Under the pieces are notes generated by a model that did no database searches, was not told where the DNA came from, and worked only from the letters and a program-made list of their open reading frames with translations. The position numbers and the translations under genes were made by a program. From NCBI GenBank assembly GCA_045226255.1, contig JBGVCG010000001.1, positions 26,695 to 90,694 on the forward strand: DNA of 64,000 nt, read 5' to 3'. Each line of letters begins with the position of its first letter. Positions within the stretch are counted from its first letter, which is position 1. Origin of the DNA: UBA1181 sp045226255. GTDB taxonomy: Bacteria > Bacteroidota > Bacteroidia > Bacteroidales > Paludibacteraceae. Of this stretch, positions 52,801 to 62,678 are shown one piece after another.

Positions 52801-55800
52801 CGACATCGAAGTTCAGAACGTCGAGACGGAATGTAAAACCATCCTTCACAAGTCCATCAAGGAGTCCGAAATCAAGGACCGCAAGGCATCGGTGGAAATT
52901 GGTCCGAACGGAGTCTCAAGCGAGACGCTTGTATGCGCCGGAACCATGATACCATTAAGCAGCACCATGAACGACAACGAGTATGCGTCATACTCCTGGA
53001 GCGTCAACGGGGATATCAAGACGGGTGAGACGAAGAACACCCTGAACTTCACCTTCCCTGAGGCAGGCAAAGATTATAAGGTTAAAAGGACCTGCTACTA
53101 CTACGAAGGTACCGAACTATGCTATACCGTAACGGATAGCACCACCATCAAGACAATAGGCGTGCTTGAAGCGCCTTCCATCACTTTGTCGGAAGACAGC
53201 GTCTGCAACGGCGAGGGTGTCGAGGTGACCGTCACCGTCAAAGGTGGCGGAAGCGGAACGGTCTACGACATGGTTCTAATGCCTGGCAACCTGTCGCAGG
53301 ATAAACGTGTCTCAAAGGACGGATTCCTTGTATTCAACGTGAATAACCTCACGGGCGACAGCACATTCTACGCCGTGGTGACGGATGACAAATGTACGAA
53401 CAAGAACATATACAAGGCGGAGAGCCAAAAGGCGAAGGTGACGGTGGAGAAAGATTTGTCCATGACCATTAAACCAGCCAACAATGTGATCACGCCAGAG
53501 GATTTCAAGAACGGCAAGACAACCATCTCCGTCGTATTGGATAACGTCAGCAGCGGGGATGTGGTCACCTACACTCTTAGTAACGGCATCACAACGACTG
53601 CATCCACTACCATCACTTACAATGGCAGCGCATTTTCCTTGTCGATAGACTCCACCATGTTTGACACAGACCCAAAAACAGTTGATTTGATAGTTCATCG
53701 CAAAGGTGCGAGAGTTGGGAAGTGCGAGTGCATTGCCACTTACCAGTTCCAACTGAACGAGGGATTCTCTGGTACTCCGATTGTCACCAGCAATGGAAAG
53801 ACGGATACGATAGAGGTATGTGCAGGACAGGAAGCAGAGCTCTCCGTATCTAATGCGGACAAGATTACCTTCGGAGAAGAGAATATCCTCAAAATGAAGG
53901 ACGCAAAATGGCAATGGTACTATGGAAATAGTCCTATGGCGGATGGTGACATCTATACGTTCACAGTTGATGCAGGCAGGACATACTCCTACACGGTGGT
54001 GTTCAGTGGGAAAGATGAAGGAGGCAGGACCAGAAGAATCAGCAGCACACCTTTCATTGTGAAAGGCGGTGCCGGCATGAATGTCGGAGGAATATCCTTT
54101 GACGGATATGGACAGAAATATATAGAGTTCTGCAAGGGAAGCAAGGCTGAGGTGGCCATGTCATGCGGATTAGATCCGGACAAGGTTTCCATGAAGTGGG
54201 AATATTCCAACACGGCGGCAGCTGATGACTGGAAGGAAGTTCCTGCAGCATGGAACGGCAATAAAACCACCGAAGCAAAGAGCATAGCTATTGGTGTGGA
54301 TAATCTTGGGAACAAGAAGACATACTTCCGTGTTGTTGCGGTGGATAACTGCAACACCAAGAGCCAAAGCACCAACTATCTTTCTGTCAGCTTTAAGATG
54401 GATGTGGAGAATCCACGTGTCAGCCTGGCAAGCAGTTCACTGTATGCCTCTGACCAGCCTTTGCCTGATAGCATCACCTTCAATCGCTATTACTACCATG
54501 ACGACCCGTATGTGTTCTTAGGGAGGGGAGAAGTGGAGAACCTTGAAGGAAAGAAACAGAAAGTCTTCTTTGGTGACGATCTCCATTTTGGTGAGAATAG
54601 TGTGAGTGTGGTAAGAAGTGAAAAGGCGAGAATATCCGAAGAGATATGTATGTCGGATACGGTAGACTATACGTTCACTATATTTGAGAAATTGGAAGTG
54701 CCGGTTCTAAACAAGAGCCATGTCGATTCATTTTTCTGTCCAAACGATGGGCAGTCAAAGTATCTTTATTTGTCAAAAATCACAGGAGGTGACAGTGCGA
54801 CCTATAAGACGACATGGCAATACAAACTCGAAAATAATGAGAGTTGGTATTTAGTGAAAGAAGGAGATAATATGGAGCTCTTCACTGCTACGTTTGGAAA
54901 AATAGAAAGAAATTTTGACACGTATGGACAGTCTGTTATGATTACCAATTTAAATCAAACCATCACCTTCCGTGCGATTGTCTCCTGTGGAGGAGGTTAT
55001 CCTGGTGGATATACGATCTCGAACGAAATCCCGATGAACGTTTATGCTCCGTTGAAGGATAATGATATAGATTATGGAACGAAGACGATATGCTTCAATT
55101 CTGCCATCGATACGATAAAGGGCTATGCGGCTGTTGGCGGTAGCGGGAAGTACACCTACACATGGGAGTGGAGCAACGACACCATCTTCACGACTATCGT
55201 GAAGGGAGAAGACAACAACCCATACTTCGCTCCGACTAATGAAGGAGGAAAGTACAATCTTAAAACAACGACCTATTTCCGTCGTAAGGTGAGCGACGAT
55301 GTATGTAAAACATCTTTCTACAGCAACGTAAAAAAGGTGGTCGTAAGGGACAGTTTCAGCATTTTGCCGGAAGATGTTAGATATGACAGAGTTGCGTCAA
55401 CCGGATCACGCGCTGAAATGTATGGTATCACGGACTTCAGCCAAAGCGGAACGCACGATATCCAATATATCTGGTGGGAGACGGAAAATAAGGAGTTTGC
55501 CAGAAGTGAGGTGAGCATACCGGTACAGACAGAGCCGTTGGACGTTCCAAATGGTGACGACAGCTACATAGCGACTTATTATGTTCAATCAGTGAGGGGA
55601 GGTTGTCCAAGTGCGAACAAGTTGCCTATCGACATCTATGTATACAACCAGACAGGAGGACACATCTACGTGGAGGATCACGATCCTGAGAAAGGCAAAT
55701 ATTGGATATGCAGCGGCACGAAGGACATTCAGATAGCGAGTGACGACTATGCGCCTAACGCCACCTTCACATGGTTCTATTTAGGTATTAATGCCTCCCA

Positions 55801-58800
55801 ACCCTCGATAATCAAAAGACAGGTTGATGGCGAGACATTGGTAAACGTGACTTCCCCTGAGGTGCGTCTTGACACGACCAACGCTGTACTGGGTCTGAAA
55901 AACACGACTGGAAAACGGGGAACCGTTCATATCTACAGAAGGACAGGCGTCGAAACTGGAGGCGTAATGAATTATTTATACAGCGACACCATTGAGATCA
56001 ATGTCGTTCCTACCATTGAAAGCGTCAGCAATGGTTTATACGGCAGTGGTTTATTCGATACTCCAAGAGGATTGGCCGGGGAAATCTCGGTGGTGGACAA
56101 CAAGAAGAATTATTGTCTTGGTGAGACACCGAATAAGATTCTTGGTAGTCTTGAGAATGATTTTGCCACCAATTATTGGGATAAGTTTAAGGATTACATT
56201 GGTCCATGGTTATATGACAATAATTATCCTGGTGGATTCAAGACCTATTACGAATACCAGAAGAATAATGGGGAATGGACCCATGATACGGAATATGATT
56301 ACTCACAGAACCAATACGCAGGTAGTGCTTCATACTTTGTGGAACCTGATGGTCTCGAAATGAGTGGCACCTATAGGGTGAGAAGGGTGATGGATGATGG
56401 ATGTTCTTCGCTTGCAAGTAACGAACTTGTTCTCTCCTTGTTCGACCAGAAACTGGATCCCGATACGGTAACAACATATGCGTTCACACCCGAAGCGACT
56501 TCTTATAGGGTAAACGTAGATGACATTAGGAGCGGGTATGAAATCGGGGATTCCATCTTCTTCAACTGCAAAGATAGGAATGTGGATTTGATTTGGTATT
56601 TGGATCCTGAATGCACCGAAGTGCTTGCGGACGGCAGCGTATGGTGCTCCATGACATTGACGAACGAAATCGCGGAGCAGAAAGCAGGCGAAGGAGCTTA
56701 TATCTATGTAAAGGCGAGACGTGAGGAGTGCATCGGTGAAGCGGTCGCCATTCCATTCGAGTATGGTACAGAGTCGAATGGTGGTGCCATTTCTATCCTC
56801 GACTCCATCATCTGCCAAAACGGGACATACTCAGACATTGTGAATAAGCAAGACGCAAACGGTATCTATATGGCGCCAAAATATGGAGCAATGAATTGGA
56901 CATACACTTGGCAGTACAAATACAGTAGAGACAGCAAAGTTGGATGGAACAATATTGAAGGAGAAACGGGGATGGGGCTGTCCGCAGATGTCATCAACGG
57001 ACTATCTTCCTTCTACATTACCGACAGCACACCATTACTAATCCGTCGTGTCGCCACAAACGACAAGGGAAGGGTACGCTACAGCAACACCCTGACACTG
57101 ACGCACTACAAGAAACTTGTCCCAGGCACATTATCCTTGAACGAAGCGAAGGATAAGTTCTGCGCATATGATGAATTGCCATATGTAAAAAAAGCTCTTC
57201 CTGCGAGCGGTGGTAAGGTCTATGGTGCATATAATGTAACATGGCAGTACAATATCAACGGAGGAGAATGGAGAACAACCAACGCAATCGACAGCTTATA
57301 CGTAGGGTGTTTGACCGACAGTCTTGACAGAACCGTCAACAACACCATCAGCGTCAGATGTAAATATGCGGACGAGTGTGAGGAGACTATAGGTGAACCG
57401 ATACAAGTCACACTGTACCGAACAAGCAGCAAGCCAAGCATTTACCAGAACAGCGATAGTTGCAATGCGGAATCAGTGATACTAACCGTATACAAAGATG
57501 AGTACGAAAAGACCTATCACTGGTATGCCATTGCCCTCCACATCAATGAGGATAGCACCTACACAGAAGAGATGTATTGGCATCGCACAGGGGATGACAA
57601 TTTCATAAAAAGGACTACCAGTATGCCGGCAGATTATTATGGCGTACAAAGTGAGGATATGGAGTCAGGTTGCTTCAGCGACTTCTATTACTTCTATGTG
57701 GATAGCCTTCCTAAGTTGGATCAGACTGCTCCAATCGCACCTATAGCGATTTGTCCGAACTCTGATTTGGAAATCAAAGGAGGATCACTTTCCGGCGGTA
57801 ATGGTGAGAAGAGTTTCCAATGGCAAATCAGCCTCACGGGCAAAGACGAGGATTTCTCGGACATTATAGATGGCACGACGGAGGATCTCCAGCTCCCATC
57901 GAAGTTCATCAAAACGGCTTCCTATTTCAGAAGAATCGTGACAGACATGTGCGACACAGACACGTCGGACATCGTATATGTTGGAATTCGTTCCAAAGCA
58001 AATGTGAGCCCGGAAGACCTGTCATTCGACGATTTCAAATGTCCGCTTGGCATCTTCTCCGCCCAAGTGGTGGCTGAAAAGGATTCCCTCGCAACGTCAG
58101 AATACTGGCTACTTGGCAACGACACAATCTATGCCATCGGAAAGAGTATCCAAATGGAAGGTTTTGAAGGAGATAGCATGAGTTATCTTTTCTCCCATTA
58201 TGTGACGGATTCAACCGGCTTGACCTGTCAGAGCGAGGTCATCTACGTCACTGCTCATAATAAACCAGCCATTATCGAGAATACAAACATCATTACGACG
58301 GAGAATTACAAGCCATGTATCGAAAGTACAATTAGGATCAACGGGCCATCATTAGGAGGTTCATACCCTGAACAGATTAGATATACATGGTATATAAATG
58401 ACAATGAGCAAGTGGGAGAATTTGAAGCCAACCTGCGCACTACCGCAAGCATTTCAATGTCAATATATAGAGTGGCGGACAATGGATGCGTTAAGGATAC
58501 CAGCAACACACTTAAAATTGAAGGACAATCGGTATACTCTTTTGATTACAGCAAAGAATTATCGATGACGGTCGAAAGTAATGTTAGCGACAGTAGTGTT
58601 GTGCTGAACATACAAGGAGCAAGGAATTTTGACGAAAGCTATTATTTCTCTGGAGATGGAGAACTGCCTATCGCAAGTTCGAACAGCATCCTTTTGCCTT
58701 ACAAATACGACGTATACAAGGACAGCATACTTGAGATCTACGCAAAACAATCACACTGCGTCAAGCCTTTTGTCCTCAATCCATTTAGAGGTGGTGTGAT

Positions 58801-60385
58801 TAGCATCGATGGGGACACTGTACTATGTGGTGGCTCCAAAATCTCTCCGATAGTGGCGACAGAATTGGAGGGCGGATTAGACTACGCAGGACCAATCTCC
58901 TACCAGTGGCAATATAAAAATGAACGTACGGCGGACTTCATCAACATCGATGATGCTACCGGAAAGTATTACACGCCATCTGTAATAGATGTGCCGACGA
59001 CCTATAGGAGATTGGCTTATTCCAAAACCATGCGTTACATGTCCATAAGCAATGAGTTGACTATCACCATCAAATCGCTGGTGTCCATGTCTGGTATTAC
59101 CACAAACTATAGCGATTCGGAGCTGGATGACTTTGGTCTGGATCATACGCAAACAAGCGTTCTGAAAACAGCAAGTCTTCCAATGTACCTGCAGGACAGC
59201 GTCTTCAACGCGGATAGAGTGCTGTGGCAAAAAAGCCATGACCTCAACGAATGGAACACTGTGGAGACAATGGAACGCAACTCCACGAACATGTATGAGA
59301 TGAGGATTTCCGACACCGCACTCATTGTTTATTATCGAGTTATTGGAGAGAATGACTGCGGAGCGGACACCAGTAAAGTCTTTACGGTGAAAACAGACAT
59401 CGCACCGCTTATCACCGACGATGAGTTAGTGCTACTTGACACAATCTGCGAGGGGGACAAATTCGCCAGAATTGCCTATAAGAATCCAAGATCAGACATC
59501 TACAAATACTCCTATTCGTTAAGCACAGAAAACTTCTATGCGCTTTTTGACGTAAAAAGTTCAGTACCAAACGACAGAGTGATAGAGGACAAAACCGCTA
59601 CTATAAAAAATGACGAGTCTCTTATCGAAGATGGCTTGGCGATATTTTTGCCTAAAGAATCATTCGATGTGACCATCACAAGACATGTCATCGCTACAGG
59701 GGCAACATCCAAGAAGGTAGTGCATTTTGTGGTTGATCATTTCTCCTCTTCTTTCAAATACATTGTAGATGGAGCCAACGAATACCCAATGGGACAGAGA
59801 GAGAATAGTATACGACTCAACCAGGGAAGTAAAGTGTCATTCACTGCAGAGGCGAAGAGCGACGTTAAAAGCAACTCTGACATCTCCTACAAATGGCACT
59901 TGATAGAGCCCCTCAATCTTAAATACTACAGCACATTTGGCGGAAGCGTAGGCATAGAGGGACTGACCAGCAAGTCACAAAACCCTGAGTGCTACTTCTA
60001 CAATGCTGGCACATACAAAATAACGCTGGAAGTGACAGACGGCATATGCAAATCAACCTTGTCAGACTCTGCCCTGTACATCGACAAGAGCACGGTACGT
60101 TCCTACCTAGTTGGGGCAGCATTTACTGACAGCGACGAACCAATTGACTTCCAAATGCCGGAAATTGCCACCTACGTGGATGTATATCCATCGGTGGTCG
60201 AGTCTTCCTTGGAAATCGTCACCAACGCAAAAGTGAGCCTTCCTTATGAGGTCATCGACGAAGTTGGACTGAAAGTAAAGAAAGGGAAAGTGTCAGGGCA
60301 CGTATCCATCGATGCGACATCATGGCGAAGCGGCGTATACATGATTGTTGTAGGAGACATGATCACCAAAGTCATCAAGAGGTAG
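49805..60385 (+). CDS. Giant T9SS-sorted Ig-like repeat protein (3526 residues)
   Basis: The largest gene of the window. Signal peptide 'KKIIILFLYGLFCFSNIMG' is followed by Gln. The body is a chain of Ig-like units of about 100-200 residues, each with a Cys-containing first strand, a central 'Y-x-W-Q-Y' strand, then 'T-x-Y-F-R-R-x-V' and a Cys-x-x-x-x-S-N end. Central strands are near residues 413 (KYQWEYW), 753 (QYEWQYSTNG), 1062, 1367, 1462, 1670 (TTWQYK), 1784, 1886, 1986, 2147, 2367 (TYTWQYK), 2476 (NVTWQYN), 2669, 2858, 3032 (SYQWQYK). A PKD domain (about 3335-3430) and a T9SS type-A sorting domain (about 3455-3526, 'VDVYPSVVESSLEIVTN', 'SGVYMIVVG') end it. Likely a surface adhesin or matrix protein; no enzyme domain is visible. 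Confidence 0.88.
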   Translation: MKKIIILFLYGLFCFSNIMGQNSGSVGIPDNSASELYAPGPTKILKQWNTNEESASQFEIPTGDIHSQIEGEKEGKQMEFNKDEFIQYGSIKITRGEIIAVGSHYKNNNRYKYSYKWKSVKVRDDIEWSFNKTSWYNCKNFYVNEVPPDEKGGNSYNATFVFQGKTIEIDASKLWTNGVMKNEYAKKEFDEKGTITLYFRFSNFVEVKFEMNSDNTGTMTGYFHQESKLAKSIIVNRCDAGTLEVKGEGKNPVINNDPANGYAIYEEQTSNIDVTSSVEQHEGSEVVDLVDGSRESKPQNSNLLKGQIDNSIDITYFIYTSQKLIPGKEFTVQRKVVNGSCKSNIINFKVLPKPIVEGVNEDRDHTYCYSGGIPVAGTSVGTYYSSSKNGFAELKGKKCVLGNYGQYESTYGIKYQWEYWTDFNSVPQTIPLLESDDIVPGSPLQIYDFNNDQNGPDLIFPIYALRENVTYYFRQKVILENFEGKIVRPSQGLMGDHYVVKLAKTIKPELFTLDISEKNACKGENLNDIVFSAKYEDEDPSDYNLEKFIFNYSINGEEFTSENGVETQRNYSDIQEDVRFIVSIQDGCGSEPIVKEAAIHVNPLPTFTTENITTTSNNISLTTNSSSSGENYLVVKGFRGRECKLVISDKESSTHKYFYSEKNDGTDLKPMTGGVYKTNLTDDMAPVLYFYKKRTVGTSCISEPVKVEFMIMDEVAGNRFLVSTIYVCPGSTVPELNENNAIPEAIMGKTIAQYEWQYSTNGSSWYRMSNVSAEGESVYFESKNYDGSWQRKINEGEKVYLRRVVTSVLPDGTELGKDVSDALTVTTYSKPSPTVKVNKSQAVNPTCYGDTITLSMSLNNDQILEQQALMTSRFGSPLCLAKYWYFHHDGEKYKALKVFKDKATDYKMPATQNYMIHSAVEFCGDTIFSAQPIEVVTHEKIDVAPTVSACKVVGNEVTIRVAKDGHHCEIHRGNEPFPGNDDGVSIAKIMLTEKKEYKYDIEVQNVETECKTILHKSIKESEIKDRKASVEIGPNGVSSETLVCAGTMIPLSSTMNDNEYASYSWSVNGDIKTGETKNTLNFTFPEAGKDYKVKRTCYYYEGTELCYTVTDSTTIKTIGVLEAPSITLSEDSVCNGEGVEVTVTVKGGGSGTVYDMVLMPGNLSQDKRVSKDGFLVFNVNNLTGDSTFYAVVTDDKCTNKNIYKAESQKAKVTVEKDLSMTIKPANNVITPEDFKNGKTTISVVLDNVSSGDVVTYTLSNGITTTASTTITYNGSAFSLSIDSTMFDTDPKTVDLIVHRKGARVGKCECIATYQFQLNEGFSGTPIVTSNGKTDTIEVCAGQEAELSVSNADKITFGEENILKMKDAKWQWYYGNSPMADGDIYTFTVDAGRTYSYTVVFSGKDEGGRTRRISSTPFIVKGGAGMNVGGISFDGYGQKYIEFCKGSKAEVAMSCGLDPDKVSMKWEYSNTAAADDWKEVPAAWNGNKTTEAKSIAIGVDNLGNKKTYFRVVAVDNCNTKSQSTNYLSVSFKMDVENPRVSLASSSLYASDQPLPDSITFNRYYYHDDPYVFLGRGEVENLEGKKQKVFFGDDLHFGENSVSVVRSEKARISEEICMSDTVDYTFTIFEKLEVPVLNKSHVDSFFCPNDGQSKYLYLSKITGGDSATYKTTWQYKLENNESWYLVKEGDNMELFTATFGKIERNFDTYGQSVMITNLNQTITFRAIVSCGGGYPGGYTISNEIPMNVYAPLKDNDIDYGTKTICFNSAIDTIKGYAAVGGSGKYTYTWEWSNDTIFTTIVKGEDNNPYFAPTNEGGKYNLKTTTYFRRKVSDDVCKTSFYSNVKKVVVRDSFSILPEDVRYDRVASTGSRAEMYGITDFSQSGTHDIQYIWWETENKEFARSEVSIPVQTEPLDVPNGDDSYIATYYVQSVRGGCPSANKLPIDIYVYNQTGGHIYVEDHDPEKGKYWICSGTKDIQIASDDYAPNATFTWFYLGINASQPSIIKRQVDGETLVNVTSPEVRLDTTNAVLGLKNTTGKRGTVHIYRRTGVETGGVMNYLYSDTIEINVVPTIESVSNGLYGSGLFDTPRGLAGEISVVDNKKNYCLGETPNKILGSLENDFATNYWDKFKDYIGPWLYDNNYPGGFKTYYEYQKNNGEWTHDTEYDYSQNQYAGSASYFVEPDGLEMSGTYRVRRVMDDGCSSLASNELVLSLFDQKLDPDTVTTYAFTPEATSYRVNVDDIRSGYEIGDSIFFNCKDRNVDLIWYLDPECTEVLADGSVWCSMTLTNEIAEQKAGEGAYIYVKARREECIGEAVAIPFEYGTESNGGAISILDSIICQNGTYSDIVNKQDANGIYMAPKYGAMNWTYTWQYKYSRDSKVGWNNIEGETGMGLSADVINGLSSFYITDSTPLLIRRVATNDKGRVRYSNTLTLTHYKKLVPGTLSLNEAKDKFCAYDELPYVKKALPASGGKVYGAYNVTWQYNINGGEWRTTNAIDSLYVGCLTDSLDRTVNNTISVRCKYADECEETIGEPIQVTLYRTSSKPSIYQNSDSCNAESVILTVYKDEYEKTYHWYAIALHINEDSTYTEEMYWHRTGDDNFIKRTTSMPADYYGVQSEDMESGCFSDFYYFYVDSLPKLDQTAPIAPIAICPNSDLEIKGGSLSGGNGEKSFQWQISLTGKDEDFSDIIDGTTEDLQLPSKFIKTASYFRRIVTDMCDTDTSDIVYVGIRSKANVSPEDLSFDDFKCPLGIFSAQVVAEKDSLATSEYWLLGNDTIYAIGKSIQMEGFEGDSMSYLFSHYVTDSTGLTCQSEVIYVTAHNKPAIIENTNIITTENYKPCIESTIRINGPSLGGSYPEQIRYTWYINDNEQVGEFEANLRTTASISMSIYRVADNGCVKDTSNTLKIEGQSVYSFDYSKELSMTVESNVSDSSVVLNIQGARNFDESYYFSGDGELPIASSNSILLPYKYDVYKDSILEIYAKQSHCVKPFVLNPFRGGVISIDGDTVLCGGSKISPIVATELEGGLDYAGPISYQWQYKNERTADFINIDDATGKYYTPSVIDVPTTYRRLAYSKTMRYMSISNELTITIKSLVSMSGITTNYSDSELDDFGLDHTQTSVLKTASLPMYLQDSVFNADRVLWQKSHDLNEWNTVETMERNSTNMYEMRISDTALIVYYRVIGENDCGADTSKVFTVKTDIAPLITDDELVLLDTICEGDKFARIAYKNPRSDIYKYSYSLSTENFYALFDVKSSVPNDRVIEDKTATIKNDESLIEDGLAIFLPKESFDVTITRHVIATGATSKKVVHFVVDHFSSSFKYIVDGANEYPMGQRENSIRLNQGSKVSFTAEAKSDVKSNSDISYKWHLIEPLNLKYYSTFGGSVGIEGLTSKSQNPECYFYNAGTYKITLEVTDGICKSTLSDSALYIDKSTVRSYLVGAAFTDSDEPIDFQMPEIATYVDVYPSVVESSLEIVTNAKVSLPYEVIDEVGLKVKKGKVSGHVSIDATSWRSGVYMIVVGDMITKVIKR

Positions 60386-60405
60386 TCCCCTACCCTCCAA
60401 CTACG

Positions 60406-60447
60406 AAGAACGCCTTCAATCCGTGCGATTGAAGGCGTTCTTTTTTT
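60406..60447 (+). terminator. Terminator of the giant gene
   Basis: AAGAACGCCTTCAATC (60406-60421) pairs perfectly with its complement (60427-60442) around CGTGC, then T to 60447. The 16-bp stem may also stop transcription from the minus strand. Confidence 0.9.
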
Positions 60448-60473
60448 AAATATTTGATTTTGTATGGATGGCC

Positions 60474-61967
60474 TCACAATGAATGTCCACATTTCTTTCC
60501 CTGGTCCTTCCTCTTCGGCATAGCCAACTTTCCCGAATGTGCTTGCGTCTTTGCGGGAGAGGAAAGCCGACCCACCGTCCCCGCTATTACACAGTTCAGA
60601 TCTTTATCCAACTTCACGTGGGACTGTTTATAAGCGATTGTTTCGCCATTCAAGAGACGTTTCCGCTCCGTGTCACCAAGGCTCATCTGATCAAGAACAT
60701 TATTAAGGCTCTCCTTCGGTTGAGCGATATAAAGATTAGCCTTATTACCCATCATCATAAGCTTGGCCTTCCGCCCATCCTTCATCTCTAACGGTTCCGT
60801 CAGTTTCCCATTCTGAGCAGATCGGATCTTTTGGATAGAATCTTCCGTGAAGACTTCGTCCAAACGGTGCTCCACCTGTTTTCCGTCCGTCGTGGGCAAT
60901 GCCAAACTACCGAGGGATTGGAAGTTGTGGGATCTCAGATCCTGTTCCGCCATTATCATCCGGCAATCCTTGTTGATGCGGTTGATGTTCATGACGTCCA
61001 CCAAGTCCTGCCCCTTCACATCGATGTCGTTCCTGCATTTCGATTCATCATAGTCATCTATTTTCTTGAAGAGGTTCTGCGCCACCATCTCCACCTTATC
61101 CGGAGCCACAACCGACACCACGTTAAGGTTTGTCCGTTCCAGCACGTTGTCCGTCACTTTTTGGGAAGAAAGTTCCGTCTTCACATTACCCAACACCAAC
61201 ACGTTTTCGCCCTTCTCTCTGCATTTTATCTCCGCAGCAAGCCTGCGGTTCAGGTCATCGTAAAGGGGAGAGGGGACTTTGCCGATTTCATCAACGGAGT
61301 CTCTGATATCAATTTGAAGTTGAGCAATTTTGGCATCTATTTTTTTGATGTTCTTTTTTGCCAACTCCACATCTTCTTGCCTTGGAGAATTTTGAAGGAC
61401 ATCCAACGTATCTAACTTTGCGCTTTGGGCACAAAATAGGTTGCGTCGCATTTGGAGTTGATTATGACGTAATTTAATCAAATCATATTCCAACTTTCCT
61501 ATTTTATTGTCAGCCAAGAATATAGACTTTTCCCCATTCTTAAAATCCGAAAAAACCAAACTCTTTTCATCAAGAAAGGATGTAAAGTGTTTTTCGGGGA
61601 TATAACACTGTGTCATTCCTCCCATTCCGTAGGAGGAGTTTTCCTCTGTTTTTCCAATCTCCACTTCTATGTCCTTTTCGATCTTAAACACAACTACCTC
61701 ATTCCTATAGGTATACTCTTCCATATTCCCGTTTTTATATGGTGCAATTTGAAGCATTTGATTGAGCAATACGTCATTCCCAGGAACCCTTTCGAGTTCA
61801 CTTCTCGGGAAAAGATACTCACATGGACGCATCCGTCCATTCTTATCATACGAAACAAGGGCACAAAGTTCTGTCCCTGTCTTCAATACAACCTTTTCAT
61901 ACGAATCTATGCCAGGATACTTATCGGTACCCTGCCATTCTGAGGCAGATTTTATGTTTTCTTCCAT
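60474..61967 (-). CDS. Putative effector with TNT-like N-terminal region and coiled coil
   Basis: 497 residues from the ATG at 61967 (the GTG at 61976 is less likely because the truncated copy aligns from the ATG). No signal peptide. Residues about 25-145 fit the outline of the TNT domain (DUF4237, NAD+ glycohydrolase toxins): 'VVLKTGTELCALVSYDKNGRMRP', 'EYLFPRSELERV', 'VVVFKIEKDIEVEIGKTEENSSYGMGGMTQCYIPE'; the last matches the G-G-x-x-Q-Y loop that holds the catalytic Gln. TNT domains usually sit at the C-terminus, so this placement is odd. A helical, coiled-coil middle (about 160-240) and a basic C-terminus ('AMPKRKDQGKKCGHSL') follow; I do not recognise them. It lies 13 nt after its immunity-like partner. 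Confidence 0.5.
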   Translation of the reverse strand: MEENIKSASEWQGTDKYPGIDSYEKVVLKTGTELCALVSYDKNGRMRPCEYLFPRSELERVPGNDVLLNQMLQIAPYKNGNMEEYTYRNEVVVFKIEKDIEVEIGKTEENSSYGMGGMTQCYIPEKHFTSFLDEKSLVFSDFKNGEKSIFLADNKIGKLEYDLIKLRHNQLQMRRNLFCAQSAKLDTLDVLQNSPRQEDVELAKKNIKKIDAKIAQLQIDIRDSVDEIGKVPSPLYDDLNRRLAAEIKCREKGENVLVLGNVKTELSSQKVTDNVLERTNLNVVSVVAPDKVEMVAQNLFKKIDDYDESKCRNDIDVKGQDLVDVMNINRINKDCRMIMAEQDLRSHNFQSLGSLALPTTDGKQVEHRLDEVFTEDSIQKIRSAQNGKLTEPLEMKDGRKAKLMMMGNKANLYIAQPKESLNNVLDQMSLGDTERKRLLNGETIAYKQSHVKLDKDLNCVIAGTVGRLSSPAKTQAHSGKLAMPKRKDQGKKCGHSL

Positions 61968-61980
61968 AGTTTTCACTCAT

Positions 61981-62523
61981 TTAACTCCAACAAACATCAT
62001 CAGGCATTTCACGCAATCGTTTTATATCTTCATCTGTTAAATTTCTGTATTTAATCGAGATGGATATGTCTGGGTCATACATCAAACAAATATTCGAGCT
62101 GAAAGTACCCCAATCCGTGTCATAATCATTGTCATACTTCTCCGAGTCTATATTGGATAATTTCAAGCCAACTTCACGCATTAAAAACTCGTCATGCATC
62201 CGTTTGACATCAAATGCAGACTTTCTCCAATTCTCATCATAAGGCCTTTTATAGAATTCGTAAGCATCTTTCGACACCAATTCGATTTCTCTTACACAAT
62301 TATGCCTACCACCCACAAAAATAGTCAAGCACATTTCACACCCACTTATGTTTATCGGTTTAAAGCAAAAGAATGGATCATCCATGCTAAATTCAGGGTC
62401 TCTAATCAGATACTCCGAGTTGAACAATCCGGATTTTTGGAATTCCTCCCTGGTCATGAACGGGTGAACTTCCCATCCCTTTTCAGCGTCGATTACAAAC
62501 TTGCCAGTCTTTAAATCTAACAT
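61981..62523 (-). CDS. Immunity-like protein 1 (unknown family)
   Basis: 180 residues, no signal peptide, acidic. The start at 62523 has a strong AAGGAGG upstream. Its first 60 residues ('LDLKTGKFVIDAEKGWEVHP', 'FMTREEFQKSGLFNSEYLIR', 'DPEFSMDDPFF') and last 60 ('RMHDEFLMREVGL', 'DTDWGTFSSNICLMYDPDIS') are nearly the same as in the protein at 62821; the middle ('CLTIFVGGRHNCVREIELVS') differs. A small, acidic, cytoplasmic protein right before a putative toxin, present in two copies, is what one expects of an immunity protein. I do not know its family, and the role is inferred from position only. Confidence 0.6.
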   Translation of the reverse strand: MLDLKTGKFVIDAEKGWEVHPFMTREEFQKSGLFNSEYLIRDPEFSMDDPFFCFKPINISGCEMCLTIFVGGRHNCVREIELVSKDAYEFYKRPYDENWRKSAFDVKRMHDEFLMREVGLKLSNIDSEKYDNDYDTDWGTFSSNICLMYDPDISISIKYRNLTDEDIKRLREMPDDVCWS

Positions 62524-62678
62524 AATGCCTCCTTTATTTAAAAATTCACAAATATTTTACACAAAAATAATGATTATTTTCGAACTAACAATATATTTTG
62601 TGTTTGTTTTACATAATAAAAATATTTTTTTTACACAGCAAAAATCTGAGGAAAATCACAAAGAGATGCCCCTCTTCT

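Noticed and set aside
49805..60385. Giant gene as a CRISPR-like or tandem DNA repeat region
   Set aside because: Repeats are at the protein level and strongly diverged; no regular DNA repeat-spacer pattern was found here or elsewhere in the window.
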